From: Gerris lacustris
Lineage: Eukaryota; Arthropoda; Insecta; Hemiptera; Gerridae
Direction: 5' to 3'
Assembly (NCBI GenBank): GCA_951217055.1
Contig: OX578278.1
Location: 32,129,105-32,193,104, forward strand
DNA length: 64,000 nt
In this document: piece by piece, positions 1-13,159 of the stretch
Layout: the number at the start of each line of letters is the position of its first letter
Position numbering within the stretch: position 1 is the stretch's first letter
Position numbers and translations under genes: made by a program
The notes under the pieces: generated by a model
Seen by the model: only the letters and a program-made list of their open reading frames with translations
The model's database searches: none
What the model was told of the DNA's origin: nothing

Positions 1-84
1 TAACAATAATTTTAATGTTAATATATCAATAATGTACATGATAGGATGCGAGGAAGCTATGTGCCAAACTAATTGGCAGTCTAT
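1..84 (+). repeat. Terminal segment of dispersed element family D (partial)
   Basis: The stretch with aggatgcgaggaagctatgt and ggcagtctat recurs at 15491-15543, 26902-26942 and (inverted) 29176-29222. This is one end of family D, whose other end carries the hairpin cttccgagcttaccgaag. The rest of this copy lies outside the window, and the 28-bp satellite starts at its boundary. Confidence 0.6.
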
Positions 85-834
85 ATTTTATTCTAATACA
101 ATTCGTGGTTATATTTTATTCTAATACAATTCGAGGTTATATTTTATTCTAATACAATTCGTGGTTATACTTTATTCTAATACAATTCGAGGTTATATTT
201 TATTCTAATACAATTCGTGGTTATACTTTATTCTAATACAATTCGAGGTTATATTTTATTCTAATACAATTCGTGGTTATACTTTATTCTAATACAATTC
301 GAGGTTATATTTTATTCTAATACAATTCGTGGTTATATTTTATTCTAATACAATTCGAGGTTATATTTTATTCTAATACAATTCGTGGTTATACTTTATT
401 CTAATACAATTCGAGGTTATATTTTATTCTAATACAATTCGTGGTTATACTTTATTCTAATACAATTCGAGGTTATATTTTATTCTAATACAATTCGTGG
501 TTATACTTTATTCTAATACAATTCGAGGTTATATTTTATTCTAATACAATTCGTGGTTATACTTTATTCTAATACAATTCGAGGTTATATTTTATTCTAA
601 TACAATTCGTGGTTATACTTTATTCTAATACAATTCGAGGTTATATTTTATTCTAATACAATTCGTGGTTATATTTTATTCTAATACAATTCGAGGTTAT
701 ATTTTATTCTAATACAATTCGTGGTTATACTTTATTCTATAGTACGGTTCTTAAATATATTATATTCTAATACAATTATTTAATGTGTTTTATTCTAATA
801 CAATTCGCGATAATATATTTTTTTCTAATACAAT
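79..834. repeat. 28-bp tandem satellite with 56-bp alternating dimer
   Basis: About 23 near-identical 28-bp units share the core ttctaatacaattc. The linker alternates strictly between gtgg and gagg from unit to unit, so the real period is 56 bp. A second t/c variant follows this dimer loosely. About four degenerate units run from 740 to 834. There are no spacers and no open reading frame. Confidence 0.95.
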
Positions 835-3800
835 TCTTGAAAAGGAGGAAGGTTAAAAACTAATGATTTAACTCAAAAAAGAAGATAATAATTGTTATTA
901 AATCTTGATATTACTCAAATGTAAAATGTAAGATCAATATGTATAAATAATAATGCAGATTTGTTTTGTCTTCTTTTTTATGCTTTTAACAATAAATTAA
1001 TAATAAGATTTTTATCAATGACGTTTTGTTGACATGGTTAAAATGATAGAATCCAAATGTACGTGAGTTTAACCCTAAACTCTTGACATTGAACCCAATA
1101 TCTATAAATATTTGATTATTGCCTAGTTTTTTGAAGGTTAAAACTTATCTTATATCATAAAGATTATGGAATATTTTTTTTAATAAATGTAATATGAATG
1201 TTTATATTTCCCTTAACCTAATTTCAAATGGTTATTTGATATCTCTATTAAAAATTGATTTCAAATAAAAACATGCGATATTAACAAATTATTATTTAGC
1301 TTGCTTTACCTCTTCTATAAATGATAATTTTTCGAAACCATCAAACATAAGGGTGGATTCCTTTTGGTAAATTTTTTAAAGTATGCAATAAACAACATCC
1401 TGTACACAAAATCAAGAAAATGTTTTTGTTATTTGAGGTTTAAAATCTAGCAAGAGTTTATATAAAGAATGACGTACAAATTTTCGAAAATCCACATAAA
1501 AGAAAAATGTTCCTTTGTAATACTCTATCCTTAGAAATACACTGAATATATATCATTGTTGACAGTTTATTTATAATAATTAAATGGGGGGGGGGGGGTA
1601 ATTTTGACCAATAATTTACTCTGTATATTACATTATATATCGTTTTAACAAAATAGTTTATTCTGCATGTTATAACATTGTAATAAAAAAGGGAAAAGTA
1701 TTAAAAAGAATAAGTTTTTAGAAAAGAAAATTAGAAAAACATTCGAAGACCACAGAGCTAAGAAAGACAATATGAAAAAAGTTTTCTTGTTAAACTTTTT
1801 CCCTATTTTACTTTCTCTTTTAACGAAGTTTGAAAGCATGAGTATTTTGAAGACGTGAAATTCGATCTTGATTCAAGATGGCGGCCATTTATATGCAACA
1901 TTTGATAAGACTATCCTTGGAATTATAATAGCGCTAAAATTTAACATTAAAACAATAAGTATAATACCGAAAATGGACTTCCATCCTTTGTGTTTTCAAC
2001 TATAGAGTTTATAAAAACCTATTAAATTAAAAGAAAACATTAAATATTATAAAATCCGCAGCAAAGTACGGGAATCGAACTAGTTTTATTGGAAAGTTGA
2101 ACACGAACAGTGTCGCTCTGATTTTTCCCTGTACAAAAGACTACAAAAATAAAGGAGAATAAAAGGACTAGAGGATGTTGTTAGTTGAAGAGGGAAAATT
2201 CTCAAGGGTATTGTACCTTCAATAATAAGGGCTTACTTACTACTTATCCCTTGGCCCTTACTTGTCCCTTGGCCTGTTAGAAATATTGGTCAAGGTTTTC
2301 TGCACCATCTTTCGGTCACTTGTTTCATCATTAGACGAGATGTATGAGGATATCCTGCGTGTAAAATGATATTGCCATCCTTCTAAGCTATACCTCTAAA
2401 ACTCTTAACAAGCATCCTTTTTATTACTTATTACTCACTCTCAAAATATCTTATTGTAAAATGTAGGAGTTTCCCTTAAAACTGGTTAAAAGTAAAACGG
2501 AAAGATTATAAATTGTACTGAACAACATGTTTTAAATTATACGTAAAAAAATTTTACGAGTAGGTATGTTTAGAATCCGTAGGCAAACCAAAAGGACCTT
2601 TATCATTTCCTGCGTTTCGCTCTCTTTCTCTTCAGTCTGCTTCCATCGTTCGTCATAGCATTCTTTAATACCAAAGACACAACTTTTTTGTAATTATTTG
2701 CTTTAGTGCTTATTAAGAGCTACTGATAGCAGTGCTCGAACTATCGATAAGGAAAATCATTGACTAAAATAGTGGATTAATTTGTAGCCAGATAATGAAG
2801 CAGACACTATATTTAAATTATTATAAAGACATCAGATCAGGAGATAACTTGAGACTTAATATTATTATAAATAGGTTTATTAGGTCAAGTCCAACAGGAC
2901 TTAACGTAGAATATGCATGACTAGTCTCTATCTAACAAATAAATTTGTTAAATATTATATGACAACAAAATAACATAGGTTATTTAGACGAATTAAAGCT
3001 TCTTGAAAATATATCTCAGAATTGGCTTTGAGAGAAGCAATGTATTTAATTGTTAATTAGATAACTATTGGTGATATAGTGTGGGCAGTATATAAAAGAG
3101 GTAATGTAGATCAAGGGAATATACAGCTTTGAAATAGGAATTATGTTTCCATAGTGGTCACTTGGACCTTGGACCAGGGTCAGCTTCTAATATATGAAAT
3201 ATTCGTCATCAGGTTATGAAACTCAAAAAAAAAAATAAAATAAAATAAACAGCCTCTCTTCATTTTGAAGAGCAGTGTCCTTGGTTTGTATTTTGTATTA
3301 GAATTTTTTCGTATATGTATATCAAATTATAGTCGTTTCATTTCCCTGGTGTGTTTAAACAGCGTTAGCCATATATAGTTAAGAATTAAGCTTCAAATCA
3401 TTTTAGAGTCACAGTAAAGAGATAATTGGTCTTTAAAATAAATATTTTTAAGGTCGTTTGTCTCTTAAACTATTAAGCATAACATTTAAAGTTCTACATT
3501 TTTTTCTGCACCTATTAATGAGCAATTACTAGATTTTAAAATTCTGGTTGTTTTTTATTTCATTGCCAAATATATTGAATAAACTTACACCACCTTTCAT
3601 CTTTTGTAATTTTTGGTTGAAGCTAAAACTTCTGATCAGTATTGATATAATATTTCTTTCTTCTTTCCACTTTCGAAACTGTACAGACGTTGTCAAATTA
3701 AATTTAATTTTGCTTTATCTATATAGGGTTTGAAACCACACCTAACCAAAAGGTAAATTTTAAGTTTTTTTACAGCTTTATTTGTATTTTGGCAGCCTAA

Positions 3801-6448
3801 TTTTGTGTATGTCTCCTTATCTACAATACAATTATTTCCTTCTTCCTCGGTGTAATAATAAGAATGTAGAAGAATTATAGGTAATCAAATTTTATAATCT
3901 ATTTAATATCTTATATTTGTCCTGTTCATTCTTCTTTCTCCATATTATTTCTATTATTCCTCCATCATCTCCTTCTTCAGTATTACATTTTTATCTCAGT
4001 ATTACCTCTTTACATAATCCTTAATATTACATCTATTATACTTCTGTAACTTATTATTTTTATTAGTACTTATTTACTAATTTAGTAGGTACTTATTGTT
4101 TGAAATATTCTTTTTGTAAATTATTACTTCAATTTGGTTTAATTTTTTCTGTAATTTTAGGTTATTTTTACAAATATTTCATTACATTCTTTTCTTTTAA
4201 TTACTTCTATATCTATTCCTTCCTTCGTTTTCTTCTTGTTCTACAGAAGTAGTTCTAGTTCTATAAGTTCTTTTCCAAGTTTTATACTAATAGTATGAAA
4301 GAATGATGAAAAAAAGTACACAAGGGGTAAAAAGAAGAATATAATTATAGAAATAAGATAAATATGCAGCAAAAAATATAGAATTAATACTGAGGAAGCG
4401 GGAAAGTAAGATATATTCAACAAAGATTATTCCTTATCTTGCCTTTATTCTTTAGTCCTTACTTTGGGTCCTCTTTATTGCTTATATAATTTTTTATTTC
4501 CTAAGTAGTATTTTTATGACTATCTATAACTCTATCTTGTAACTATGTCTGGAAATTTCCCAATTTTACTTGTATAAAATTCTTCCTTTCTATCTTCTTC
4601 ATTACTTCTATAACTCTTCCTGCATCTTGTATCTACATATTATTATATCCTATCTTCTACTATCTTACTTGTCTAATTCTATCATTGTTCCCCCTCTTTT
4701 CTTAATCCATTTTCTTGTATAATTCTTCTTGTATATTTTCTTCTGTCATTGTCTTAAATATATTTTCTTTCAGTGTAAAGCCGCAGATGATTATAAAGTA
4801 TGTAATAATTAGTGAAGATGACATTATATATTTATTTGACAATCTATTCCACTTTTTAATCTCTCTTATCTCTAATAATTATACTCCTTCGCCAAATAAT
4901 AACCCCCAAGCTAATCTTTGAAGACTTTAACTAGTTAACAGTAAACTAATTAAAAATAAAGTTTTTTTTTCCATTTTTGACTCAAGCTATCATTTATCAA
5001 AAGTTTTACATCAAAACACAGAATACATATATTTCTTATTTACTCATTAAATTGGATTTTCTCCTGAAAAGAAAGGAAATCCTTCAATTCCTCAAATCGT
5101 CTTAATAGAAAATAAAATGAAATAAATTAAAAGTTAGAGCTTTGCGTCTAGATTAGAGTAAGCTTAGTTAAGTTCTCCTCTGGGAACAATTGGCTGACAA
5201 AAGTCCTTTTCTTATCATCTAATCAAATTGTTGCCAGCAGACCCAAAATTTAATAAGCTGTTTCAATCTCTTCTAAAATATTTCCTCATTTCTTTTTAAA
5301 TATTTTTTTAATCACACCAAAATAAATAGATTCTTTAAATGGGGATAAGTACTTACAAGTACGGAGATTGTCAGATAAAAAAATAATCCAGTTGAAATAA
5401 GGATTTTTAGGATAAACTTTTTTGAAAAGCCTCGATTAAGTTATGATCTTGATAGTCAAGCAATCTTATTTAAAGATCTCTCATTCCAAAAAGCTTCCTA
5501 TTTGATGATCTAAAAATCATTCATATCCGGGATTGGAACATTTTCTTTGAAGACTTTTATTGTTATTAAACCTATTATTATTAACCTTCCGAACTTAACA
5601 AAGGTAACGGAAGCATTGAGATTCTGAAGAACAACATTTTTTAATGTCTGATATTAATACAGAGATTTGGCTTTAAAATCTGTGAATGAATATTACAACT
5701 TTTACGCATTGAATTTTGATTGAAGGTTTCATTAAGAAGGAAAATCAGTGGTTATAATCTATATCTAAGGCCATAGTTAGAATAATAATATAGATGAATT
5801 GTAACCTTACGGTTGCAATTAATCTTTTAAAACAGGTTAATAATTATCCTCAATTAATTACATCGATACAATTTAATAAACTAAAAGCATTCTATTTATG
5901 GCATTTAGCATAATGATTTCAACGATGTAATATTTCAATGATCTTTAAATAATAACACATCTTTTTTACAGTTATTTGTTGATTAGTTTTAAGTTTTATA
6001 AAATAAATCTATAAAGTTATAGTTGGCTATTTATGATCGTCGAATCAAACAATAAACAATGGTCATACAATAAAATAAAAATGTTTTTTAAACATAAATG
6101 TACATTTGTCGGAATGTTCTCAATCCAGGCCTGATAATGACCAGGTTAATCATTGAAAATATTATAGCCTATTTGAGAAGTAGATGAGTTTTTTTTTAAT
6201 ACACTCTAAAAGACAACCACAAAATATATGTTATTATTAAGAGTTTAAATATTATAAACATATTATTATAGTATATAAGAATTATCAGGACCATTATAAC
6301 GATATAGCGCCTTTTATATTTAATTTTAACTCTAATGGGCAATATACGATCAACCATCTTGGGTCAATGTGGTGAATCGTGAAGATATTTCTTAGCCAGC
6401 GGCTATGGGGTAAGGGGAACCTCCAAGCAAAATTTCAGCTCTTTAGCT
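835..6448. other. AT-rich intergenic DNA without recognisable genes
   Basis: No supported gene. Landmarks: a poly-G run at 1585-1598; a fragment near 1868 sharing gattcaagatggcggcc with 27386-27715; a short copy near 2571-2640 of the repeat seen at 55440-55725; a pyrimidine-rich tract at about 3840-4760 interrupted by a purine-rich block at about 4290-4430; and a decayed family D end near 5584-5660. The short ORFs here are low-complexity readings. Confidence 0.6.
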
Positions 6449-7162
6449 ATAGTTTAGGAGATAGCGTGCAAAAAAGTGTCTGACTAACATCAAGCTAGAA
6501 TTTTGTATACAAGTCAATCTTTTAGCGCTTTTTAAGAATATGTGGTCGGCTAAGTTCGTCTGTGAGGCATAGCTTGGCAATAGGCGTTTGAAAAAAACAA
6601 ACCGGTGGAGAGCGGCCATGCCTCACCAATTATGGTGGACAAAGTGATTTTCATGATCCTGAGTAAAGAATTAGTTAGTAGACCAAAAATTAAGTTGATG
6701 TTAGTTTGTCTCTAGACACGTGACCACGTTGATTTTTAGTAATATTTGAATAACTAACCTATATCAAGTGTGAAAATAATCATGATCCTGAGTACAGAAT
6801 TAGTTAGTAGACCAAAAATCAAGTCGATATTATTTTCACACTTGATAGGTTAGTTATTAAAATATTACTAAAAATCAACGTGGTCACGTGTCTAGGGACA
6901 AACTAACATCAACTTGATTTTTGGTCTACTAACTAATTCTGTACTCAGGATCATGAAAATCACTTTGTCCACCATAATTGGTGAGGCATGGCCGCTCTCC
7001 ACCGGTTTGTTTTTTTCAAACGCCTATTGCCAAGCTATGCCTCACAGACGAACTTAGCCGACCACATATTCTTAAAAGGCGCTAAAAGATTGACTTGTAT
7101 ACAAAATTCTAGCTTGATGTTAGTCAGACACTTTTTTGCACGCTATCTCCTGGACTATATTG
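6449..7162. mobile_element. Foldback element with ~330-bp inverted arms
   Basis: The left arm (about 6449-6775) and right arm (about 6835-7162) are near-perfect reverse complements. Both ends carry ggagatagcgtgcaaaaaag and internal blocks such as ggagagcggccatgcctcac. The centre holds a smaller nested inverted repeat around gatcctgagtacagaatta. No transposase is encoded; the 70-codon ORF at 6988-7200 only reads through the right arm. A partial relative lies at 39266-39640 in intron 5 of the CRAL-TRIO gene. Confidence 0.85.
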
Positions 7163-8220
7163 CCGTTCTTGTATATTCTCTGACATGGATGAGTGAGTGA
7201 GTTAGTAGTACTTGGTGGCCTTCACTTTGAAATTTAAAATACAGTTTTATGGGCGAATTACTCTGTAGGAACAATAAATTAAACATAACTTACATTCTGA
7301 TACTGTTTTATCTAATTGTTGTAGTTTTATGTTGTAAGCAAATTGTGAAGGAATTTAGGAATGAGGAAGAAGTAATCGGTTTATTGCATCAGACGTTATG
7401 CATCTTGTATTTGAGCTTAGAGAATTAAATTTCTTTCTAAAACGTCAGGTATTAGAGAAAGGTCATAAAACCTTCTGGTTAAGGTTATAATAGTGTAGTT
7501 TTTTTCAGTAAGCAAACTGAAGGTTATAAGTTCAGGGTCATCAGCTGATTAGTTTGTTCCACTACTTGCAATCATTGCAACGCACCTCTTCCTTGTATGT
7601 CTTAACATATCTTAAAAATATAACATATTAAATGTTTTAATTAAAGTATGTAAAGTTTACTTAATTTTTTCTTATATAGAAATAGTATACGTTTAATTAG
7701 TATTATTAAAGAAATATTAATAGTAAAATAATAAAAGCAATTATAAACTAGTTACCAAAATCGGTTCAGAGAAACGAGCCAACAAACCCACAAACAACAA
7801 AAAAATGTGGTGAAACGGGCAAATTGAGCACAGATTACAGAAATATGGATAAATACATAGGCAGACAGAACCACAGATTACTGAAATATGCACAGTGAAA
7901 CGGGTCAACAGACACACAGTTTACAGAGATAGCAAATAATAAAATAATACGAAGGTATAAAAATCATGATACATTTGGCAAACCTTCTGTTAAAGATTTT
8001 ATCCGATTTGTTATTGTTCATACTATGTAAAAATTGTTTTAAGTAAATAAAACGAAAACTTGCTCGAAAGTATAAACAGAGATTTCAGAACTGTGCAATT
8101 AACAACTCTAACATACTAATTTTAATTTTAAATTTTTACTAGAACTATATTTTTCTCAAAAGTTTACTGTAATGTATTAAAAATTCTTTTCGTATGTGAA
8201 AAAAGATTTGGCGTATGTGA
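7163..8220. other. AT-rich DNA, no gene seen
   Basis: No coding signal. Part of it (7790-7920) has degenerate direct repeats of an acagattacagaaatatg-like motif. Confidence 0.5.
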
Positions 8221-8223
8221 GTG

Positions 8224-9345
8224 GTGAGCGTATTCGTTATTCGCCTGAAACCACCGACATATCTGGTGATGTATCGAACATCTTTGATATTTCAAATCAC
8301 TGGTAATGTTTCAAATCTCTGGTGATAGTTCAAGTCTTGTAAAATTAAGCCTTGTTGTTAAATATATCTACTTCCGTAGTTTTGATCGTGACTCAGGTCG
8401 TAATAAGAATAGAAAATGAAGTAGGTTACTTTCAAAACATAATGTTGGGGGATTTTAAAGAACCACCAGTTTTTTTCCACTTAATTCTTTTCATTTTTAA
8501 TAAGGAAAAATGTATAGATATTCGCGAGAAGGGAAAAAACCAAGTTTATATTAAATGGAAGGTATATCGGCTTACTTACGTAGAATTCCATGCTTCCAGG
8601 ATACTCTTTGACAGAATAATTATGGATTAATGATTAATGTAATATTCTCATTATTAATTTATTATAAATAAATCTGTTCATTTTTTCACCTTAATTTATT
8701 TATGTATAATCTACCGTTGCTTATTACTTATTTGTTATTATATAAATCTACTTCGGTAAACATAAATCTACTTAGGGATAAATCTACTACAGGCTACAAA
8801 TCACTTATCGCTCATGACACAAGATTCTCGTAAAACCATCATAAAAATTCCTAGATAGAAATCCGTTTCAGACATCAGGGTCGTTCAACATTTTTGAGAA
8901 CCAATATAACTTAAAAGATGTGGTGGTTAAAAGATATCAAGACGTTGGACGCCAGCGAGTTTGTCAGACCAAGAACCTGAGGAGCCAACGAAAGAACACT
9001 TAAAAGATTATTAAATCTATGGACATTATTAATTATATTATTAAATCTATGGATATTATTAATTATATTTTTAAATCTATGGACTCCAAAGGACCTACCA
9101 CAACTCAATTGTTAGGGAAGCCATAGCTTTCGATACTTTAAAACTTTACCAGGTCTCTAATTACGATCCTTGATTGCCAGTAGAGATCAACGAATCCCAA
9201 AATTCGTACTAAAATCAGACTGAAACCACGGTTTAAACACCAACATATCTGGCGATGTTTCAAATATCTGGTGATGTTTTCAAATATCTGGTGTTGTTTC
9301 AAATCTCTCTAGTGATAGTTCAAGTCTTCACATCCAATACCTGGG
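8224..9345. repeat. Degenerate short repeats, including a 30-bp triplication
   Basis: The word atatctggtgatgtttcaaa is repeated in degenerate form at 8250-8335 and 9245-9325, and once more near 20940. Each block is followed by agtgatagttcaagtctt or a variant of it, so these are two copies of one repeat. Between them, 9005-9088 contains three tandem copies of a 30-bp unit with aaatctatgga. No gene is seen. Confidence 0.6.
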
Positions 9346-10638
9346 TTGTAAAAGATCTGACGCAATAAATCCAATTATAAAATCAGGTTAGAACGAAGAT
9401 ATTAGATTAGTTAGCGGCTTTTTAAATTAAAAGTGTATATTAGATTATTTTATTATGCGAAATGTTATTAAATGAAACTTTCGAAATTCATGAGAATCAG
9501 AAAATAACGGACATTTCTTAGTTAGCAGTTGAAATAAATTCATTAAAATACTGAATTACACGGAAATGAAGAATTATTGTGTCTTCCGGTATAAACTGAG
9601 GTAACACTGGAGGAAATTTAAACTAAAACGTCCCCTTGGTTGTATTCTTTACTTAAATAAAAGTAAATTAAGATCTGTTTAAGGTTTTTATTTTAAATTT
9701 TTGATGAAAAGTAAAGCTTTTTATTACAAACTTTAACTGTACATATTTGTTTTCCAAATTCACTAGCCTAATTTCCTCCGGGAAATCCAAATTAATCGAA
9801 ATAAATATTGCTTCTCCGAAGTAAAATTGATTGCTTCAAAAAAGAAAAACTCCGCTCTACTTGGGAAAAAAGTTATGATTCTGACGAAAGGCATTTGTTG
9901 TCTTAATTCAAATATACAGACCGAAACAGACCGAACATTTGGATTGTTTGTTGAAAGTACGCCATAGATGGTCCTATATTCATTTTAACCGTCTGCGTAC
10001 ATATAATATTGAATAAAATAAGTGTGACCCCTCTGGGCATTGAAATACATATATCCTAATATCATATACAACTGTAGAACTAGGGGAAGTTATTTGCCAC
10101 GCAGATTGGCAAACTTTTTTTCTTTTTTTTTTTTCGTCCTGACAAACTAAAAAGTAGGTCATTACAAGATGGATGGGTCTCTATTTAAAACATCTACTCG
10201 ATTAGATAGTGTCAAAAATGATTCACCTTTCTGAAGATTAGAAACCGATATGCCGGATTTGAGACAGTTTTTTTTTTTTTAGCCAAGATAAGATTTCCTT
10301 GATCATCTCGTACGTTTTCTTTAATGCCTAAAGAACCACCATGCTATTCGTATCCTGATAAAATTAAAACTGTATACAACATAATCCTTCTACAATAGAG
10401 TTCAATCCTTCCCTCTCTGTCATTAGTGTAAAGAACATTTTTCAATGGAATAACTGAAAAATGTTTGTTTCTTTGTATTGAAGTTTTGTTTAAACGGGCT
10501 AAGTATTTATTTCTTCTCAGGATTTACCGACATATCCTGTCTTGTAATGACATATGTACTAATTATTTGGTCAAATATTGAATTCGAATAATAGTTCTTA
10601 TTGTTGCTTCCTCTGTCATTATGCTAGCTCTTTTTTGC
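9346..10638. other. AT-rich DNA, no gene seen
   Basis: No supported coding region or RNA gene. Short poly-T tracts occur near 10125 and 10270. Confidence 0.5.
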
Positions 10639-10758
<120 letters not shown>

Positions 10759-11076
10759 CTTACAAGGATTAGTTCCATGTTCCAAAGTTGACCTAAGTAT
10801 ATTCTGCTAATACAACGACTGTCGTCATTTCGTTAATCTCTAAACTCTTATGGTTATCTTTAAGCTTACCTTATCTCTAAATTCGCATTTTTATTGTTAA
10901 TTTTTTATTCAAGTGCATATTCGTCGTAAAACTGACTTTAAGAGAGAGATGGAGAGAGAAAGTAGCTAAATTTCTATTTTGATATTAATTTTTTCCCCCT
11001 TAAATTTATAAATATAGTTTAATTTAATAACATCCAAGAAGAGTACATTAAATACTACCAATAGGTCGATACCATC

Positions 11077-11077
<1 letters not shown>

Positions 11078-11107
<30 letters not shown>
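11078..11107. repeat. Poly-A tract
   Basis: A run of about 28 A residues. It could be a retroposon tail, but I see no recognisable element body next to it. Confidence 0.85.
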
Positions 11108-11394
11108 CATTCTTTTTTAATCTAGTTCCCCAGAGTTTAAAAAGTTTTTTATTTAAATTACTTGTGGTCTTTACAGAAGCCTTGATTACTTAAATTAAGA
11201 CCATTTAAATATTAGTTTAATAATTTAATAGTGATTTTTGAGTAGTTGAATTTAAAAGGAATAATTATTAGATTTATCTTTGCGACATTTTGATTCTTTC
11301 TTGAATGAGTCTTGAGCTTATAATCGTTTAAAGTTAAATTATATTTTTCAATAATTATTATAGGTACTTGTACCAATAAATTGAACTTGATCAA

Positions 11395-11515
11395 ACTAAA
11401 TCTGTCAACTTTTACTCAAATTATCGTCACTTTCGTTAGCGTTACTGCCTAACAGACAGACAGACAAACATACACTCAGATAGAAAGGCAAGCAGACAAA
11501 CAGACAGAGAGATAG
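11395..11515 (+). repeat. Fragment of dispersed family E with CAGA-rich tail
   Basis: The words ctgtcaacttttactcaa and ttatcgtcac followed by a cagacaga-rich stretch match the same order at 56625-56746. This is a truncated, decayed copy of that segment. Confidence 0.55.
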
Positions 11516-12092
11516 ACATAACCTTAAAAAGTAGTAAGAACCTTAAAAAAGTAGGTGTCAAAGTATCGCAAGGTGAACATTTTTTTAATCCTTTTAGGAC
11601 ACAACACAAACACAATTCTCAATAATTAAGTAAATACAAAGGGTAATTTTTAATATATATTAAGATGGGTTACGGATATTTTACAGGAAAAATATAGTGT
11701 TGGGTATGGTAGCGTAAAATAGATATGATATTATGAAAACCTTTAAAATAGTTAAGGAGGGAATCTTGCACGATCAATATAGAGGAACAGCTTGAGGCAA
11801 TAAAACAAATACATGAGTCTAGGTAGAAGCTTTTCAATCAATGATGATGTTACTCAAGCAACTCAAATATTTACTGTTTCTTAAAGTAAACGGCAAAGTG
11901 ACTCAAATAAGAGTAAAGAGTAAATAATTAACTAAGCGTAAATAATTTATACGAAAACATTTAATTCGATCTATCTTAAATCTTCACTTAACGTAATTTC
12001 ATGGAAATGATATTATTCTCAAAAATAATTTCACTTTAATGTACCGTTTAGTATCGACATATATGTTATAAAAGAATAGTATATTATGTTAC

Positions 12093-12591
12093 TAGGCTGT
12101 GAAGTGGGTTTTTTCTTTACCGCGGCAATTTCATTTACTGTCGAGCGAAGCGAGACAGTAAATATTGCCAAGGTAAAGAAAAAACACTTCACAGTCGCGT
12201 AGCATATGCTATTTTTTCCGAGGTAGCAGACAATGAAAAAACATTAAATATTAATCACTAATCAATATATAATAATAACAAATATTAGTACATACTTAAG
12301 ACTTAAAAAAAGAAACCTTAAAAAGAGGTTACACTATAAGAAAAGATAAATAAAACGCATTGACATCTAGCGGATTTTAATCGTACTAGAAGCATTTCTA
12401 CAAGGACTGCAGCGGTACTAACGGAAGTTTTGACAACTACCCGCCGGACATAAAAAATCTTTTAGTTCCTAGGACGTAAAAGATTTTTTCTTTACAGCTA
12501 GGAGTAATGAAAAGATTTTTTGAGTCCACGTAATGAAAAAATGGATTTTAGCTATGTTTTTTAGGCTCTAAAGTAACTATTTCACAGCCTA
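12093..12591. mobile_element. Hairpin-bearing element with short terminal inverted repeats
   Basis: It begins taggctgtgaagtg and ends atttcacagccta, giving terminal inverted repeats of about 12 bp. Just inside the left end lies a 100-nt imperfect palindrome (12096-12196) with the arm word ttctttaccgcgg and the loop gagcgaagcg. No ORF is present. It lies about 20 bp from the next element (12612) and shares its ttctttaccgcg hairpin core, so the two may be parts of one composite. Confidence 0.55.
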
Positions 12592-12611
12592 CCACGGAAA
12601 AAATACTTTTA

Positions 12612-13157
12612 TCTACGATTGATACGAAATATAAACATTGTATCTCTGTTAAGATGCGTAGAAAGTGATTCTTTACGTACTTGTATTCATTGCGCATGCG
12701 TTTTCATAATTCCTCTTTTTTTCCACCCTAGTGCGGTAAAAAAGAAGAATTCTTCACCTTAACGCACGATTAGCGAGTTTTTTTTACATTTAACAAAACT
12801 AATTTGCTTTTTGTTTAATTAAATTAACTGTTTATATCGAGTTTTTAGTGGGAAAACAATGATTGATTTATGTCATTATGACGAAAATGAGGAGAATAAT
12901 ACACTTCCCGAAATAATTAATTCGGTACAAAATACAATTAATGAATTAATGTCATCTTTATCAAAAGAGAAATACGAACTTACATGCAGGAAGTTTATTA
13001 AATATTTTATTCTTTATTTATTATTAAAATCCAACAATCGTAAATAAAGTACGGTACGCAACTCGTGTGAAAACTGTATTTTGCTTTGCTTGTGTGCGGC
13101 TTTACAACCCTCGCTACCTCCCGGGTGCAAACTCCACAACCGCATGAAAAATGCTAC
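12612..13157 (+). mobile_element. Hairpin-plus-ORF element, copy 1 (possibly Crypton-like)
   Basis: About 546 bp homologous to 52544-53639 on the other strand, without that copy's roughly 510-bp extra internal block. Order: a shared terminal motif tctacgattgatacg; an imperfect hairpin at 12708-12751; the ORF 12859-13047; then gtacggtacgcaactcgtg. Homology to copy 2 stops at about 13157, some 30 bp short of that copy's end. It has no long terminal inverted repeats. Classification is uncertain. Confidence 0.5.
12859..13047 (+). pseudogene. Short ORF of the hairpin element, possible recombinase N-terminal exon
   Basis: A 62-codon ORF, also present in the copy at 52.7 kb, which shows it belongs to the element and is not random. 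Its middle, LPEIINSVQNTINELM followed by SSLSKEKYELTCRKF, resembles the N-terminal segment (leucine-proline, ser-lys-glu-arg-tyr, tyr-x-x-phe) common in Crypton-derived tyrosine-recombinase and ZMYM-type proteins. That link is pattern memory, not a search result. There is no catalytic domain here, so it is either a first exon or a remnant. Confidence 0.35.
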
Positions 13158-13159
13158 TA

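Noticed and set aside
79..834. CRISPR-like array of 28-bp repeats
   Set aside because: Units are directly abutting with no unique spacers, and the context is eukaryotic. It is a satellite.
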